60,711 nucleotides of DNA from Cryobacterium algoritolerans (GCF_004402785.1 NZ_SOFP01000016.1:34381-95091); one strand, 5' to 3'; numbered from the stretch's first letter, positions 52,383 to 59,842 are shown. Program-made: numbers and translations. Notes: generated by a model from the letters alone, not told the origin.

Positions 52383-52385
52383 TCT
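52380..52385 (+). promoter_or_regulatory. -10 box TAGTCT sharing the trmD stop codon
   Basis: TAGTCT begins with the trmD stop TAG and ends 6 nt before GTG 52392. Confidence 0.5.
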
Positions 52386-52391
52386 GATCTC

Positions 52392-52898
52392 GTGTTCGTA
52401 CGCAGACTCTTCTACTACTGGCAGTTCATCGCCGTCCTCGTGCTGCCCGCGTGGCTGCTGGTCGGCGCGTCGGTGTTCGGAGCGAGCGGCTGGATGGTGG
52501 TCGGGAGTTTCTTCGGCGGCGTCCTCCTCGGGATCGGCCTCCTCCTGGTCGCCCTGCTGATCTACGCCCGCAAAGACGTGCGAACCCGCCGGGCGGTGTC
52601 CTGGGCGGATGTCGGCGCGCTCACTCTCTGGCACGCCCTGATCGTGGCCCTCGGGTTCACGGCCCGGTCCGGTGGTCTTCCCGTGCTCATCGTGGTCGTG
52701 GGCCTTGCCGCGTTCTGGTTTGTCATCTGGGAGTTCTACAGCGCAGCCCGGGCCAGGATGCGCGAAATGTTCGTCGTGATCGATGAGACCGCCCGGTTCG
52801 GGTCGGCGGCGGCCGGAGGCGCCGCGAAGGCTCCCCGCTTCGACAGCACTGCCGATCCCGCGGTGATCGTGATCCACGAGAAGCCCGCAGAGCGTTAG
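52392..52898 (+). CDS. Small membrane protein of unknown function
   Basis: I do not recognise a named family. The 168-residue protein has four hydrophobic segments (about residues 8-30, 33-57, 72-92 and 95-114), separated by a basic loop YARKDVRTRRAVSW. A soluble tail contains MREMFVVIDETARFG and ends VIVIHEKPAER. The arrangement suggests an inner-membrane protein with the C-terminus in the cytoplasm. GTG 52392 starts 9 nt after trmD. It is followed by intergenic repeats and the rplS promoter. Confidence 0.7.
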   Translation: MFVRRLFYYWQFIAVLVLPAWLLVGASVFGASGWMVVGSFFGGVLLGIGLLLVALLIYARKDVRTRRAVSWADVGALTLWHALIVALGFTARSGGLPVLIVVVGLAAFWFVIWEFYSAARARMREMFVVIDETARFGSAAAGGAAKAPRFDSTADPAVIVIHEKPAER

Positions 52899-52910
52899 TG
52901 GGTCGCCGGG

Positions 52911-52934
52911 TCTCGACCGGCTCGACCACCGGGA
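52911..52934 (+). repeat. Copy 2 of the dispersed intergenic element
   Basis: TCTCGACCGGCTCGACCACC plus GGGA, 19 of 24 positions shared with 47882-47905. It sits between a gene end and the rplS promoter. Confidence 0.65.
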
Positions 52935-52938
52935 CATC

Positions 52939-52954
52939 CGCCGCTTTTGCGGCG
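52939..52954 (+). terminator. Short hairpin, possible terminator of the trmD transcript
   Basis: CGCCGC-TTTT-GCGGCG forms a 6-bp GC stem. A TTTT appears 7 nt later (52962-52965), but not directly adjacent, so termination strength is doubtful. Confidence 0.45.
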
Positions 52955-52976
52955 CACAGAGTTTTCATGACATAAT
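52947..52976 (+). promoter_or_regulatory. rplS promoter (TTGCGG - 18 nt - CATAAT)
   Basis: TTGCGG (52947-52952) and CATAAT (52971-52976) are separated by 18 nt, giving a start near 52983 and a leader of about 144 nt. Confidence 0.5.
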
Positions 52977-52981
52977 CAGCG

Positions 52982-53087
52982 TTTGTGCCGTAGCATGCCT
53001 CTGCCACAGGGGAGCTGCAACGTTCGGCATGAACTTACTCAGTCGGTTGCCGACGCGGGGCGCTCACAGCGGGTCGCGCGGCACAAA
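52982..53087 (+). promoter_or_regulatory. Structured leader of rplS (candidate L19 autoregulatory RNA)
   Basis: The predicted 5' end TTTGTGCCG (52982-52990) pairs perfectly with CGGCACAAA (53079-53087). Inside, CATGCC (52994-52999) pairs with GGCATG (53026-53031). The long-range closing helix suggests a folded leader ending 39 nt before rplS. Confidence 0.55.
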
Positions 53088-53126
53088 TCGTAGTCGTCCT
53101 GTGGCGGATACAGAGAGCGAAACACT

Positions 53127-53471
53127 ATGCATATTCTTGACCAGGTGGATGCACCATCACTCCGGAAGGACATCCCGGCCTTCCGCGCCGGCGATACCGT
53201 CAAGGTCCACGTCAATATCGTTGAGGGCGCCCGCTCTCGTGTTCAGGTCTTCCAGGGAGTCGTCATCGGCCGCTCCGGTGAAGGCGTGCGCGAGACGTTC
53301 TGCGTTCGTAAGGTCAGCTTCCAGGTCGGCGTCGAGCGTACCTTCCCGGTGCACTCCCCAGTGATCGACCACATCGAGGTCATCACTCGCGGTGACGTGC
53401 GTCGCGCGAAGCTGTACTACCTGCGCAACCTGCGCGGCAAGAAGGCCAAGATCAAAGAGAAGCGCGACTAA
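53127..53471 (+). CDS. rplS: 50S ribosomal protein L19
   Basis: The 114-residue protein begins [20 protein letters not shown] and shows the L19 core [39 protein letters not shown] and the C-terminal [18 protein letters not shown]. It sits at the 30S/50S interface. ATG 53127 follows a purine-rich AGAGAGCGAAAC. A strong hairpin follows before lepB. Confidence 0.97.
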   Translation: MHILDQVDAPSLRKDIPAFRAGDTVKVHVNIVEGARSRVQVFQGVVIGRSGEGVRETFCVRKVSFQVGVERTFPVHSPVIDHIEVITRGDVRRAKLYYLRNLRGKKAKIKEKRD

Positions 53472-53502
53472 CAGTCGACTCCCAGCACTCGCTGGATTTC
53501 TC

Positions 53503-53541
53503 CCTGAGCTCCTCACCCTTACACTGGGTCAGGAGCTCAGG
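53503..53541 (+). terminator. Hairpin between rplS and lepB, overlapping the lepB ribosome-binding site
   Basis: CCTGAGCTCCT (53503-53513) pairs with AGGAGCTCAGG (53531-53541). An inner ACCC/GGGT helix after one C-C mismatch makes about 15 bp. The 3' arm contains the only GGAG upstream of lepB. It may attenuate lepB transcription, its translation, or both. Confidence 0.75.
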
Positions 53542-53548
53542 CGGTTTA

Positions 53549-54295
53549 ATGACAGACAATTCTCTGCCCACGCGATCAAATCGCCTGGAATCAGAAACGA
53601 AGCGCACGAGGCGCGGCGTTGCACTCTTCCTTCGCGACCTTCTGGTCATTTTCGTGGTGGCGCTGCTCATCTCGTTCCTGATCAAGACGTTCCTGATCCG
53701 ATCGTTCTACATCCCCTCGGGGTCGATGGAGACGACGCTGCTGGTCAACGACCGGATCATCGTGAACCAGCTCGAGCCCGGGCTCATCCCGATCACCAGG
53801 GGCGACGTCGTCGTGTTCCGCGATCCGGGCGGCTGGCTCCTGCCGCAGACTCCCGTGCAGCAGAACCCGATCGTGGCCGGCGTTGACTGGGTGCTCTCCG
53901 TGGTCGGCCTTTCCGCTCCGGACAGCAACGACCACCTGATCAAGCGCGTCATCGGACTGCCGGGGGACCATGTCGTCTGCTGCAACGCGCTCGGCCAGAT
54001 GAGCGTCAACGACATTCCGCTCTCGGAACCGTACCTGCAACTCCCGGTCGGCGAGTCGAAAGTGTCCAAGGATGCCTTCGACGTGGTCGTGCCTGCGAAA
54101 TCACTCTGGGTGATGGGCGACAACCGGTACAACTCGAAGGACTCCAGGTACAACGGCGACACGCCGGGCAAGGGCTTCGTGCCGATTGAGAACGTGGTCG
54201 GCCGTGCCCTGGTGATCAGCTGGCCCGTGACCCGCTGGACCTGGCTCGACGATTACCCGGAGGTCTTCCGAGGGGTCTCCGCGGAGACCCGATAG
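53549..54295 (+). CDS. lepB: Signal peptidase I
   Basis: LepB cleaves Sec and Tat signal peptides at the outer membrane surface. The 248-residue protein has one N-terminal membrane helix (about 28-48). The catalytic serine is in PSGSMETTLL, the lysine in HLIKRVIGLPGDHV, and the C-terminal box is MGDNRYNSKDSRYNG. An insertion of about 25 residues (PQTPVQQNPIVAGV...) separates the boxes, as is common in actinobacteria. ATG 53549 lies 8 nt after a hairpin. Its TAG abuts the rnhB ATG. Confidence 0.95.
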   Translation: MTDNSLPTRSNRLESETKRTRRGVALFLRDLLVIFVVALLISFLIKTFLIRSFYIPSGSMETTLLVNDRIIVNQLEPGLIPITRGDVVVFRDPGGWLLPQTPVQQNPIVAGVDWVLSVVGLSAPDSNDHLIKRVIGLPGDHVVCCNALGQMSVNDIPLSEPYLQLPVGESKVSKDAFDVVVPAKSLWVMGDNRYNSKDSRYNGDTPGKGFVPIENVVGRALVISWPVTRWTWLDDYPEVFRGVSAETR

Positions 54296-54940
54296 ATGGG
54301 AGTCGTCGACCCGAACCTCGACGTCGAGCGGGCCATGATGGCCGCGGGCGCGACCTGTGTGATCGGCTGCGATGAGGTCGGCCGCGGCGCGCTGGCCGGC
54401 CCCGTCGGCGTCGGAGTGGCCGTCGTCGGCCCCGCCGCCGCCGCGATCCCCGACGGCCTCCGCGATTCCAAGATGCTCAGCGAGCCCCGGCGCGAGGCCC
54501 TGGCCCCCCTTGCGGCCGCCTGGGCACTGCACTCGGCTGTCGGGCTAGCCTCGGCCGCCGAGGTCGACGAGCTGGGAATCATCTTCTGCCTCGGGCTGGC
54601 CGGCAAGCGCGCGCTGGCTCAGTTGCACGCCGCCGGGGTCGACATCGCCGGGAGCGTCGTATTGCTCGACGGCAACGACGACTGGTTGACCAGGGCGCTG
54701 CACACTCCGCTGAACGTGGTCACCCGGGTGCGGGCCGACCAGGACTGCGGTTCGGTGGCGGCGGCATCCGTGATCGCCAAGGTGCATCGTGACCGGCTCA
54801 TGATCGAGGCGGATGCCCTGAACCCCGGCTACGGCTGGGCGGGGAACAAGGGTTACGGGAGTGCGGCCCACATGGAAGCGATCGCCCTGCTCGGCCCCAC
54901 GGGGCTGCACCGCAAATCGTGGCTCAAGATCACAGCGTAG
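54296..54940 (+). CDS. rnhB: Ribonuclease HII
   Basis: RNase HII removes RNA from RNA-DNA hybrids, including single ribonucleotides. The 214-residue enzyme shows CDEVGRGALAGPV near residue 25, LRDSKMLSEPRRE and DQDCGSVAAASVIAKVHRD, which hold the four catalytic acids. The ATG directly follows the lepB stop with no spacer. lepB-rnhB-DUF2469 is conserved in actinobacteria, including mycobacteria. Confidence 0.96.
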   Translation: MGVVDPNLDVERAMMAAGATCVIGCDEVGRGALAGPVGVGVAVVGPAAAAIPDGLRDSKMLSEPRREALAPLAAAWALHSAVGLASAAEVDELGIIFCLGLAGKRALAQLHAAGVDIAGSVVLLDGNDDWLTRALHTPLNVVTRVRADQDCGSVAAASVIAKVHRDRLMIEADALNPGYGWAGNKGYGSAAHMEAIALLGPTGLHRKSWLKITA

Positions 54941-54952
54941 GATTGAAACACC

Positions 54953-55276
54953 ATGGAAGAAGAAGAGTTCGAGGACTACGACCGCGAGGTCGAGTTGGCC
55001 CTGTACCGAGAGTACCGAGACGTTGTGGGGCAGTTCCAGTACGTCGTCGAGACCGAGCGACGCTTCTATCTCGCCAACGAAGTTGAGTTGGTGCGCCGCG
55101 ACACGGAGCACGACTTCTACTTCGAACTGACCATGAAGGACGTCTGGGTCTGGGACGTCTACCGCTCCGACCGGTTCGTGAAGTCGGTGCGCGTGCTGAC
55201 GTTCAAGGACGTCAACGTGGAGGAACTCGCGTCCAAGGAATTCGAACTGCCCAAGGAACTCGCGCTAGACGAATAG
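54953..55276 (+). CDS. DUF2469 family protein
   Basis: This 107-residue acidic protein (MEEEEFEDYDREVELALYRE) matches the DUF2469 family, found downstream of rnhB across actinobacteria. It has no cysteine, membrane segment or catalytic motif. Conserved aromatic stretches (FYFELTMKDVWVWDVYR) suggest a compact beta fold. The function is unknown. It is 12 nt after rnhB and followed by a clear terminator. Confidence 0.9.
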   Translation: MEEEEFEDYDREVELALYREYRDVVGQFQYVVETERRFYLANEVELVRRDTEHDFYFELTMKDVWVWDVYRSDRFVKSVRVLTFKDVNVEELASKEFELPKELALDE

Positions 55277-55292
55277 CCCGACCAGCACGACC

Positions 55293-55314
55293 CGCGGCTG
55301 TTTCGGCAGCCGCG
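55293..55314 (+). terminator. Hairpin terminator after the DUF2469 gene
   Basis: CGCGGCTG-TTTCGG-CAGCCGCG is a perfect 8-bp GC stem 16 nt after the stop, without a T-run, as is common for actinobacterial terminators. Confidence 0.65.
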
Positions 55315-55407
55315 CCCTACGACTCCGGGCCGACCACCGTCGGTCTGCCCGGCCCAGGCTGCCAGCCTGCACAACCCGGCGCAACGATGCGGCCGGGAGA
55401 GAAAGGT

Positions 55408-56892
55408 ATGTCCTTGCTTCAGGATGCTGACCACTGTCGAGCCACATGGATCAACCGGGAAGCGCTGGCGGAGGCGATGATCCCGCTGATCGGCCGGCTG
55501 TACCGGGACAATAACGTCGTCACCAGCGTGCACGGTCGCAGCCTGATCAACCAGTCGGTGGTCGGCCTGCTCAAGGCGCACCGCTTCGCCCGGCAGGTCG
55601 ACGACGTCGAACTTCCCCTCGAGGAGACCCTGCCGATGCTGCAGGCGCTCGGCCGGCTGCGGCTCGGCGCCGCGTCGATCGACCTGGCCCGTCTGAACCT
55701 GGCCTACCGCCGCGACGAGGCCGACCGGAGTCTCGATTTCTTCCTGCGCGAGGAACTGGCCGACGTCGTCGGCCTGCAGGGCGCCGACCCGCGCACGAGC
55801 ACCGACGTCGTGCTCTACGGGTTCGGGCGGATCGGGCGTCTTCTCGCGCGCATCCTGATCGAACACGCCGGCGGCGGTCAGGGCCTGCGCCTGCGCGCCA
55901 TCGTCGTCCGCCGAGGGTCCGCCAACGACATCGTCAAGCGGGCCAGCCTGCTGCGACGGGACTCCGTTCACGGCCCGTTCGAAGGCACCATCACCGTCGA
56001 CGAGGCCAACGACACGATCCTCGCCAACGGCACACTGATCCAGGTCATCTACTCCTCCGACCCGGCGACCGTCGACTACACCCGGTACGGTATCCACGAC
56101 GCTGTCGTGGTCGACAACACGGGCCGCTGGCGTGACGAGGAGGGGCTCTCGCAGCACCTCGCCAGCCCTGGCGTGTCCCGTGTGCTGCTCACCGCGCCCG
56201 GCAAAGGCAACCTCAAGAACATCGTGCACGGCATCAACCATGCGTCGATCACGGCGGACGACGCCATCGTCACCGCCGCTTCCTGCACCACGAATGCGAT
56301 CACCCCCGTGCTCAAGGCCGTGAACGACCGGTACGGTATCGTCGACGGGCACGTCGAGACGGTGCACTCGTTCACGAACGACCAGAACCTGATCGACAAC
56401 TTCCACTCCGGCGACCGCCGGGGCCGTTCGGCCGCCCTCAACATGGTGCTCACCGAGACGGGTGCGGCGAAGGCGGTGGCCAAGGCACTGCCCGAGCTGG
56501 CCGGGAAACTGACCGGTAACGCCATCCGGGTGCCCACCCCCGACGTGTCGATGGCGATCCTCAACCTCAACCTCGAGCAGGAGATCGACAGGGACGAGCT
56601 CAACGCGTACCTCCGGTCGATGAGCCTGAACTCCGAACTGCACAAGCAGATCGACTACATCGACTCGCCCGAGGTCGTCTCCAGCGACTTCCTCGGCTCG
56701 CGCCGGGCCGGCATCGTCGATGGGCTGGCCACCATCACCACCGGCCGGAAGGCCGTGCTCTACGTCTGGTACGACAACGAATACGGCTACAGCTGCCAGG
56801 TCATCCGGGTGCTCGAGGAGATGGCCGGTGCGCATCCGCCGGTCTTCCCGAAGGCCGCGGCTGACCTGCCGGACGCTGTGCTGCAGGTCTAG
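55408..56892 (+). CDS. Glyceraldehyde-3-phosphate dehydrogenase, long actinobacterial form (GapB-like)
   Basis: ATG 55408, with GGAGAG about 7 nt upstream, gives 494 residues. The first 130 residues are an extra helical domain absent from glycolytic GAPDH. The Rossmann motif VVLYGFGRIGRLLARIL follows near 137. The catalytic cysteine is in AASCTTNAITP, with WYDNEYGYSCQV near the end. Long forms such as GapB of Corynebacterium act mainly in gluconeogenesis with NADP. A second, standard gap gene is presumably elsewhere. Confidence 0.9.
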   Translation: MSLLQDADHCRATWINREALAEAMIPLIGRLYRDNNVVTSVHGRSLINQSVVGLLKAHRFARQVDDVELPLEETLPMLQALGRLRLGAASIDLARLNLAYRRDEADRSLDFFLREELADVVGLQGADPRTSTDVVLYGFGRIGRLLARILIEHAGGGQGLRLRAIVVRRGSANDIVKRASLLRRDSVHGPFEGTITVDEANDTILANGTLIQVIYSSDPATVDYTRYGIHDAVVVDNTGRWRDEEGLSQHLASPGVSRVLLTAPGKGNLKNIVHGINHASITADDAIVTAASCTTNAITPVLKAVNDRYGIVDGHVETVHSFTNDQNLIDNFHSGDRRGRSAALNMVLTETGAAKAVAKALPELAGKLTGNAIRVPTPDVSMAILNLNLEQEIDRDELNAYLRSMSLNSELHKQIDYIDSPEVVSSDFLGSRRAGIVDGLATITTGRKAVLYVWYDNEYGYSCQVIRVLEEMAGAHPPVFPKAAADLPDAVLQV

Positions 56893-56919
56893 CGGCGAGG
56901 GGCGGCCTCGTGGGCCGGG

Positions 56920-57360
56920 TCAGCGCGGCTCGCAGATGACCACCGGGATGTCCCGGCTGGTCTTCTGCTGGTAGCCGTCGTAGCCCTTGTAGGCGGTGAC
57001 GATCTGCGGCCACAACTCGGCCTTCTCCTCCGGACTCGCCGTGCGGGCGCGCATCGGCATCGTGGTGCCGTACACGGTGAGTTCGACCTCCGGGTTCGCG
57101 ACCAGGTTGAGGTACCACTGCGGATTGCGATCGTCGCCTCCCTTCGACGCGATCAGCACGTAGCGGTGTCGGTCGTGCACGGGCGCGGTGAGCATCGTAG
57201 CCCGCCGTTTACCACTCGACCGGCCGATCGTGTGCAGCTCGACCGCGGGCATCGACCCGAAGGAAGCGAGAACGCGCCCCCCGGACAGCGTGAACACGGC
57301 CCGGTGCAGCACGTTCATCGTCTTCATCTGCAGGTCGACCAACTCGTTGCGCAATCCCAT
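56920..57360 (-). CDS. Deazaflavin-dependent (Ddn-like) nitroreductase family protein
   Basis: The 146-residue split-barrel protein resembles Ddn: VELHTIGRSSGKRRATMLTAP (about residues 41-61) and YVLIASKGGDDRNPQWYLNL, followed by VANPEVELTVYG. The family binds coenzyme F420 and in mycobacteria activates nitroimidazoles and reduces quinones. It converges with the GAPDH gene and diverges from the dipeptidase. Together with the LLM protein it hints that this organism makes F420. Confidence 0.85.
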   Translation of the reverse strand: MGLRNELVDLQMKTMNVLHRAVFTLSGGRVLASFGSMPAVELHTIGRSSGKRRATMLTAPVHDRHRYVLIASKGGDDRNPQWYLNLVANPEVELTVYGTTMPMRARTASPEEKAELWPQIVTAYKGYDGYQQKTSRDIPVVICEPR

Positions 57361-57366
57361 TCATCC

Positions 57367-57372
57367 AGACTA
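57367..57372 (-). promoter_or_regulatory. -10 box TAGTCT of the Ddn-like gene
   Basis: On the minus strand TAGTCT ends 6 nt before the ATG at 57360. Confidence 0.5.
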
Positions 57373-57397
57373 CGAGAACACGCCCGCCGGCGAGCGC

Positions 57398-57403
57398 TAG
57401 CGT
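57398..57403 (+). promoter_or_regulatory. -10 box TAGCGT of the dipeptidase gene
   Basis: TAGCGT ends 6 nt before ATG 57410. The 6-nt spacer is GGAGGC, which would also serve as a Shine-Dalgarno if a longer mRNA exists. Confidence 0.45.
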
Positions 57404-57409
57404 GGAGGC

Positions 57410-58537
57410 ATGAATCCCGCCGATCCTCCCGTCGCGGCCGGTGCCGCGGCCGGTGCCGCGGCCGATGCCGCCGCGGCCGTCGTCGCCCATGCGCTGCAGC
57501 TCGCGCCGCTCATCGACGGCCACAACGACTGGGCCTGGGTCTGCCGCGAGGAACGCGGCTACTCGGTCGAGGGCCTCGAACGCGGCCTGGCGACCGATAC
57601 GGACATTGCCCGCCTCCGGGCCGGCCAGGTCGGCGCACAATTCTGGTCGGTCTACGTCAGCGACGACCACGAGGGAGCCGACGCCGTGCAGGGCGCGCTT
57701 GAACAGATCGACTGGGTCTACCGGCTCGCGGCCCGGTACCCGGCGGAGTTCGTCATCGCGCGGAGCGCGGCCGACGTCCAGGCCGCTCGGGCCGACGGAC
57801 GGGTGGCGTCCCTCCTCGGCGCGGAGGGGGCCCACAGCTTGAACGACTCACCGGGCGTGTTGCGGATGTTCGCGCGGCTGGGCGTGCGCTACCTCACCCT
57901 GACCCACGTGCACAACACGACCTGGGCCGATTCGGGCACCGACGATCCCACCCACGGCGGACTCACCGCCCGCGGGGTGGAATACATTCGGGAGCTGAAC
58001 CGGCTGGGCATGCTGGTCGATCTGTCCCACGTGTCGCCCGCCACGGCGCACTCGGTCCTCGACGCGAGCGACTCGCCGGTGATCTTCAGCCACAGCTGCG
58101 TCAGCGCCGTCGCAGAGCATCCCCGGAACGTGCCGGACGATGTGCTCCGCGGGCTCGCCCTCAACGACGGCGTGATCATGCTCACCTTCGTGCCGCAATT
58201 CCTCACCGCCGAGTATTCGGCCTGGTTTGACGGGGCCAGGGATACCGCGCCACCCCCCGTGTCCATCGTGCAGGTCGCGGACCACATCGAGCATGCCCGC
58301 CGGGTCGCCGGCATCCGTCACATCGGCCTCGGCGGTGACTTCGACGGCACGGATCAATTCCCGTCCGGCCTCGAGGGCGTCGACGGTTACCCGGGGCTGC
58401 TGGCCGAGCTCGCCGGACGGGGCTGGTCCGCCGAGGAAATCGCAGCCCTGGCCGGGGGTAACATCCTGCGGGTGCTGGGCGCGACGGACGCGGCCTTTGC
58501 CGCCGCCGGGGACGGGATCCCGCTCCTCGTGCGCTGA
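57410..58537 (+). CDS. Membrane-dipeptidase-like metallopeptidase (M19 family)
   Basis: This 375-residue TIM-barrel peptidase has the zinc site markers DGHNDW (about residue 37), the bridging glutamate in LLGAEGAHS, SHVS and FSHS histidines, and GGDFDGTD for substrate binding. M19 enzymes cleave dipeptides, including D-amino-acid ones. There is no signal peptide; the N-terminus is instead an Ala/Gly repeat (GAAAGAAADAAAA) coded by a 12-bp tandem repeat. Diverges from the Ddn-like gene. Confidence 0.92.
   Translation: MNPADPPVAAGAAAGAAADAAAAVVAHALQLAPLIDGHNDWAWVCREERGYSVEGLERGLATDTDIARLRAGQVGAQFWSVYVSDDHEGADAVQGALEQIDWVYRLAARYPAEFVIARSAADVQAARADGRVASLLGAEGAHSLNDSPGVLRMFARLGVRYLTLTHVHNTTWADSGTDDPTHGGLTARGVEYIRELNRLGMLVDLSHVSPATAHSVLDASDSPVIFSHSCVSAVAEHPRNVPDDVLRGLALNDGVIMLTFVPQFLTAEYSAWFDGARDTAPPPVSIVQVADHIEHARRVAGIRHIGLGGDFDGTDQFPSGLEGVDGYPGLLAELAGRGWSAEEIAALAGGNILRVLGATDAAFAAAGDGIPLLVR
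57434..57469 (+). repeat. 12-bp in-frame tandem repeat in the dipeptidase N-terminus
   Basis: GCGGCCGGTGCC occurs twice exactly and once with one change (57434-57445, 57446-57457, 57458-57469). Confidence 0.92.
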
Positions 58538-58601
58538 GGCCGTGCCCCGGGGGTAGCCTCTAGCAAGGCCGCGACCAATCCGGGCGGGCCACCACTGCCG
58601 A

Positions 58602-59336
58602 ATGAGTGTCATGACCCCGCGCCGACGTATTGCCCTCCTGACCGTGATCGGCGTGCTGTGCGCCGGGACCATTGTCGTCGTCGCCGGGGTGCTCGGCGCG
58701 GCGACCGGAACGGGAGGTGCAAGCGTCGCGGATTCGTCGGCGCGATCGACTGCCGCGGGATCATCCGCCGTCGGCTCGCCCGTCGTCGCCTTCTATGGTG
58801 ACTCCTACACGCGCGGCACCGGTGCGACGAGCCGGGCCGCCCGCTGGTCGACCATCGTGTCCACCGAGCACGGCTGGACGGAGGTCAACCCCAGCACCAA
58901 CGGGCTCGGCTTCGTGAACAACCGGGCGAGCCTGCCCGGTCCGGACCTCGTCGACCGGGTGATCGCGGCCAAACCCGACATCGTGATCAGCACAATGGGG
59001 TTGAACGACAATTTCGTGATGCCTGGCCGCGCCGCTGACGTGCGGGCCGCGATCGACAAGGACTTCACGGCGCTGAAGAAGGCCCTGCCCCACGCCCGCT
59101 TCGTCATCGTCGAACCGTTCTGGTACACCGACGAGCGGCCGGAATCGGTGGAGCGGATCATCGGCTGGGTGCGGGACGCGGCCGCGGCCATCGACGCCGA
59201 CTACATCCCGGGGGCCTCGCACTGGATGGACGGGCATCCGGAATGGAAGGCCGCAGACAACCTCCACCCCAACGACGTCGGTTACCGGGAGATCGCGGTG
59301 CGGATGGACGCTGAACTGGCCAAACTGGGGCTCTGA
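58602..59336 (+). CDS. Secreted or membrane-anchored SGNH/GDSL hydrolase
   Basis: The 244-residue protein has an N-terminal hydrophobic segment (about residues 10-33) after RRR and then a Ser/Ala/Gly-rich linker. The SGNH blocks are FYGDSYTRG (catalytic Ser), GFVNNRAS, MGLNDNF (block III Asn) and NLHPNDVGY (catalytic His). It is likely an extracytoplasmic esterase or deacetylase acting on lipids or cell-wall sugars. A -10-like TAGCCT at 58554-58559 would give a leader of about 36 nt. Confidence 0.87.
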   Translation: MSVMTPRRRIALLTVIGVLCAGTIVVVAGVLGAATGTGGASVADSSARSTAAGSSAVGSPVVAFYGDSYTRGTGATSRAARWSTIVSTEHGWTEVNPSTNGLGFVNNRASLPGPDLVDRVIAAKPDIVISTMGLNDNFVMPGRAADVRAAIDKDFTALKKALPHARFVIVEPFWYTDERPESVERIIGWVRDAAAAIDADYIPGASHWMDGHPEWKAADNLHPNDVGYREIAVRMDAELAKLGL

Positions 59337-59485
59337 ACCGGGCCGGGCCGAACCCAGGTCCTCATCCTCGCCGGTATCGCTGCCCGCTCGCCCTCCACGG
59401 GGCGGCGACGGCCAGCGAGTGCACCGAACCGGGGCTGTTTCGGGGCCGGGGTCGGCCTGGGGGCACGCTGGATCCGGAGGCACTC

Positions 59486-59842
59486 GTGGTGGACAAGGAT
59501 GACCTGGGCAGGCGCGGGGAAGACTACGCCGCCGGGTTCCTGGCCGCGGCCGGCTACCGGGTCCTCGTCCGCAACTGGCGGTGTGACCAGGGAGAGATCG
59601 ACCTCGTCGTCGAGCAGGGAGGCGAAGTCGCTTTCGTCGAGGTGAAGACGCGGTCGGGAACGCGGTTCGGGCATCCGTTCGAGGCGATCACCGCGCAGAA
59701 GCTCGCCCGCCTGCGTCGGCTGGCGGCGGCCTGGTGCGACCAGGCCGCGACCCGGCCCGCGCGCATCCGGATCGACGCTGTCGCGGTCATCCTGCGGCCG
59801 GGGGACGACCCGGTGATCGAACATCTGGTGGGGGTGTTCTGA
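59486..59842 (+). CDS. YraN family protein (UPF0102)
   Basis: This 118-residue endonuclease-fold protein shows the UPF0102 pattern: GRRGEDYAAGFLAAAGYRVL, then GEIDLVVEQGGEVAFVEVKTR, the E-x-D...ExK nuclease-like core. The GTG at 59486 or the next one at 59489 could be the start; GGAGG at 59476-59480 suits the second better. Its TGA overlaps the ATG of the YifB gene, and yraN-yifB(-dprA) is a conserved order linked to DNA uptake and processing. Confidence 0.9.
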   Translation: MVDKDDLGRRGEDYAAGFLAAAGYRVLVRNWRCDQGEIDLVVEQGGEVAFVEVKTRSGTRFGHPFEAITAQKLARLRRLAAAWCDQAATRPARIRIDAVAVILRPGDDPVIEHLVGVF

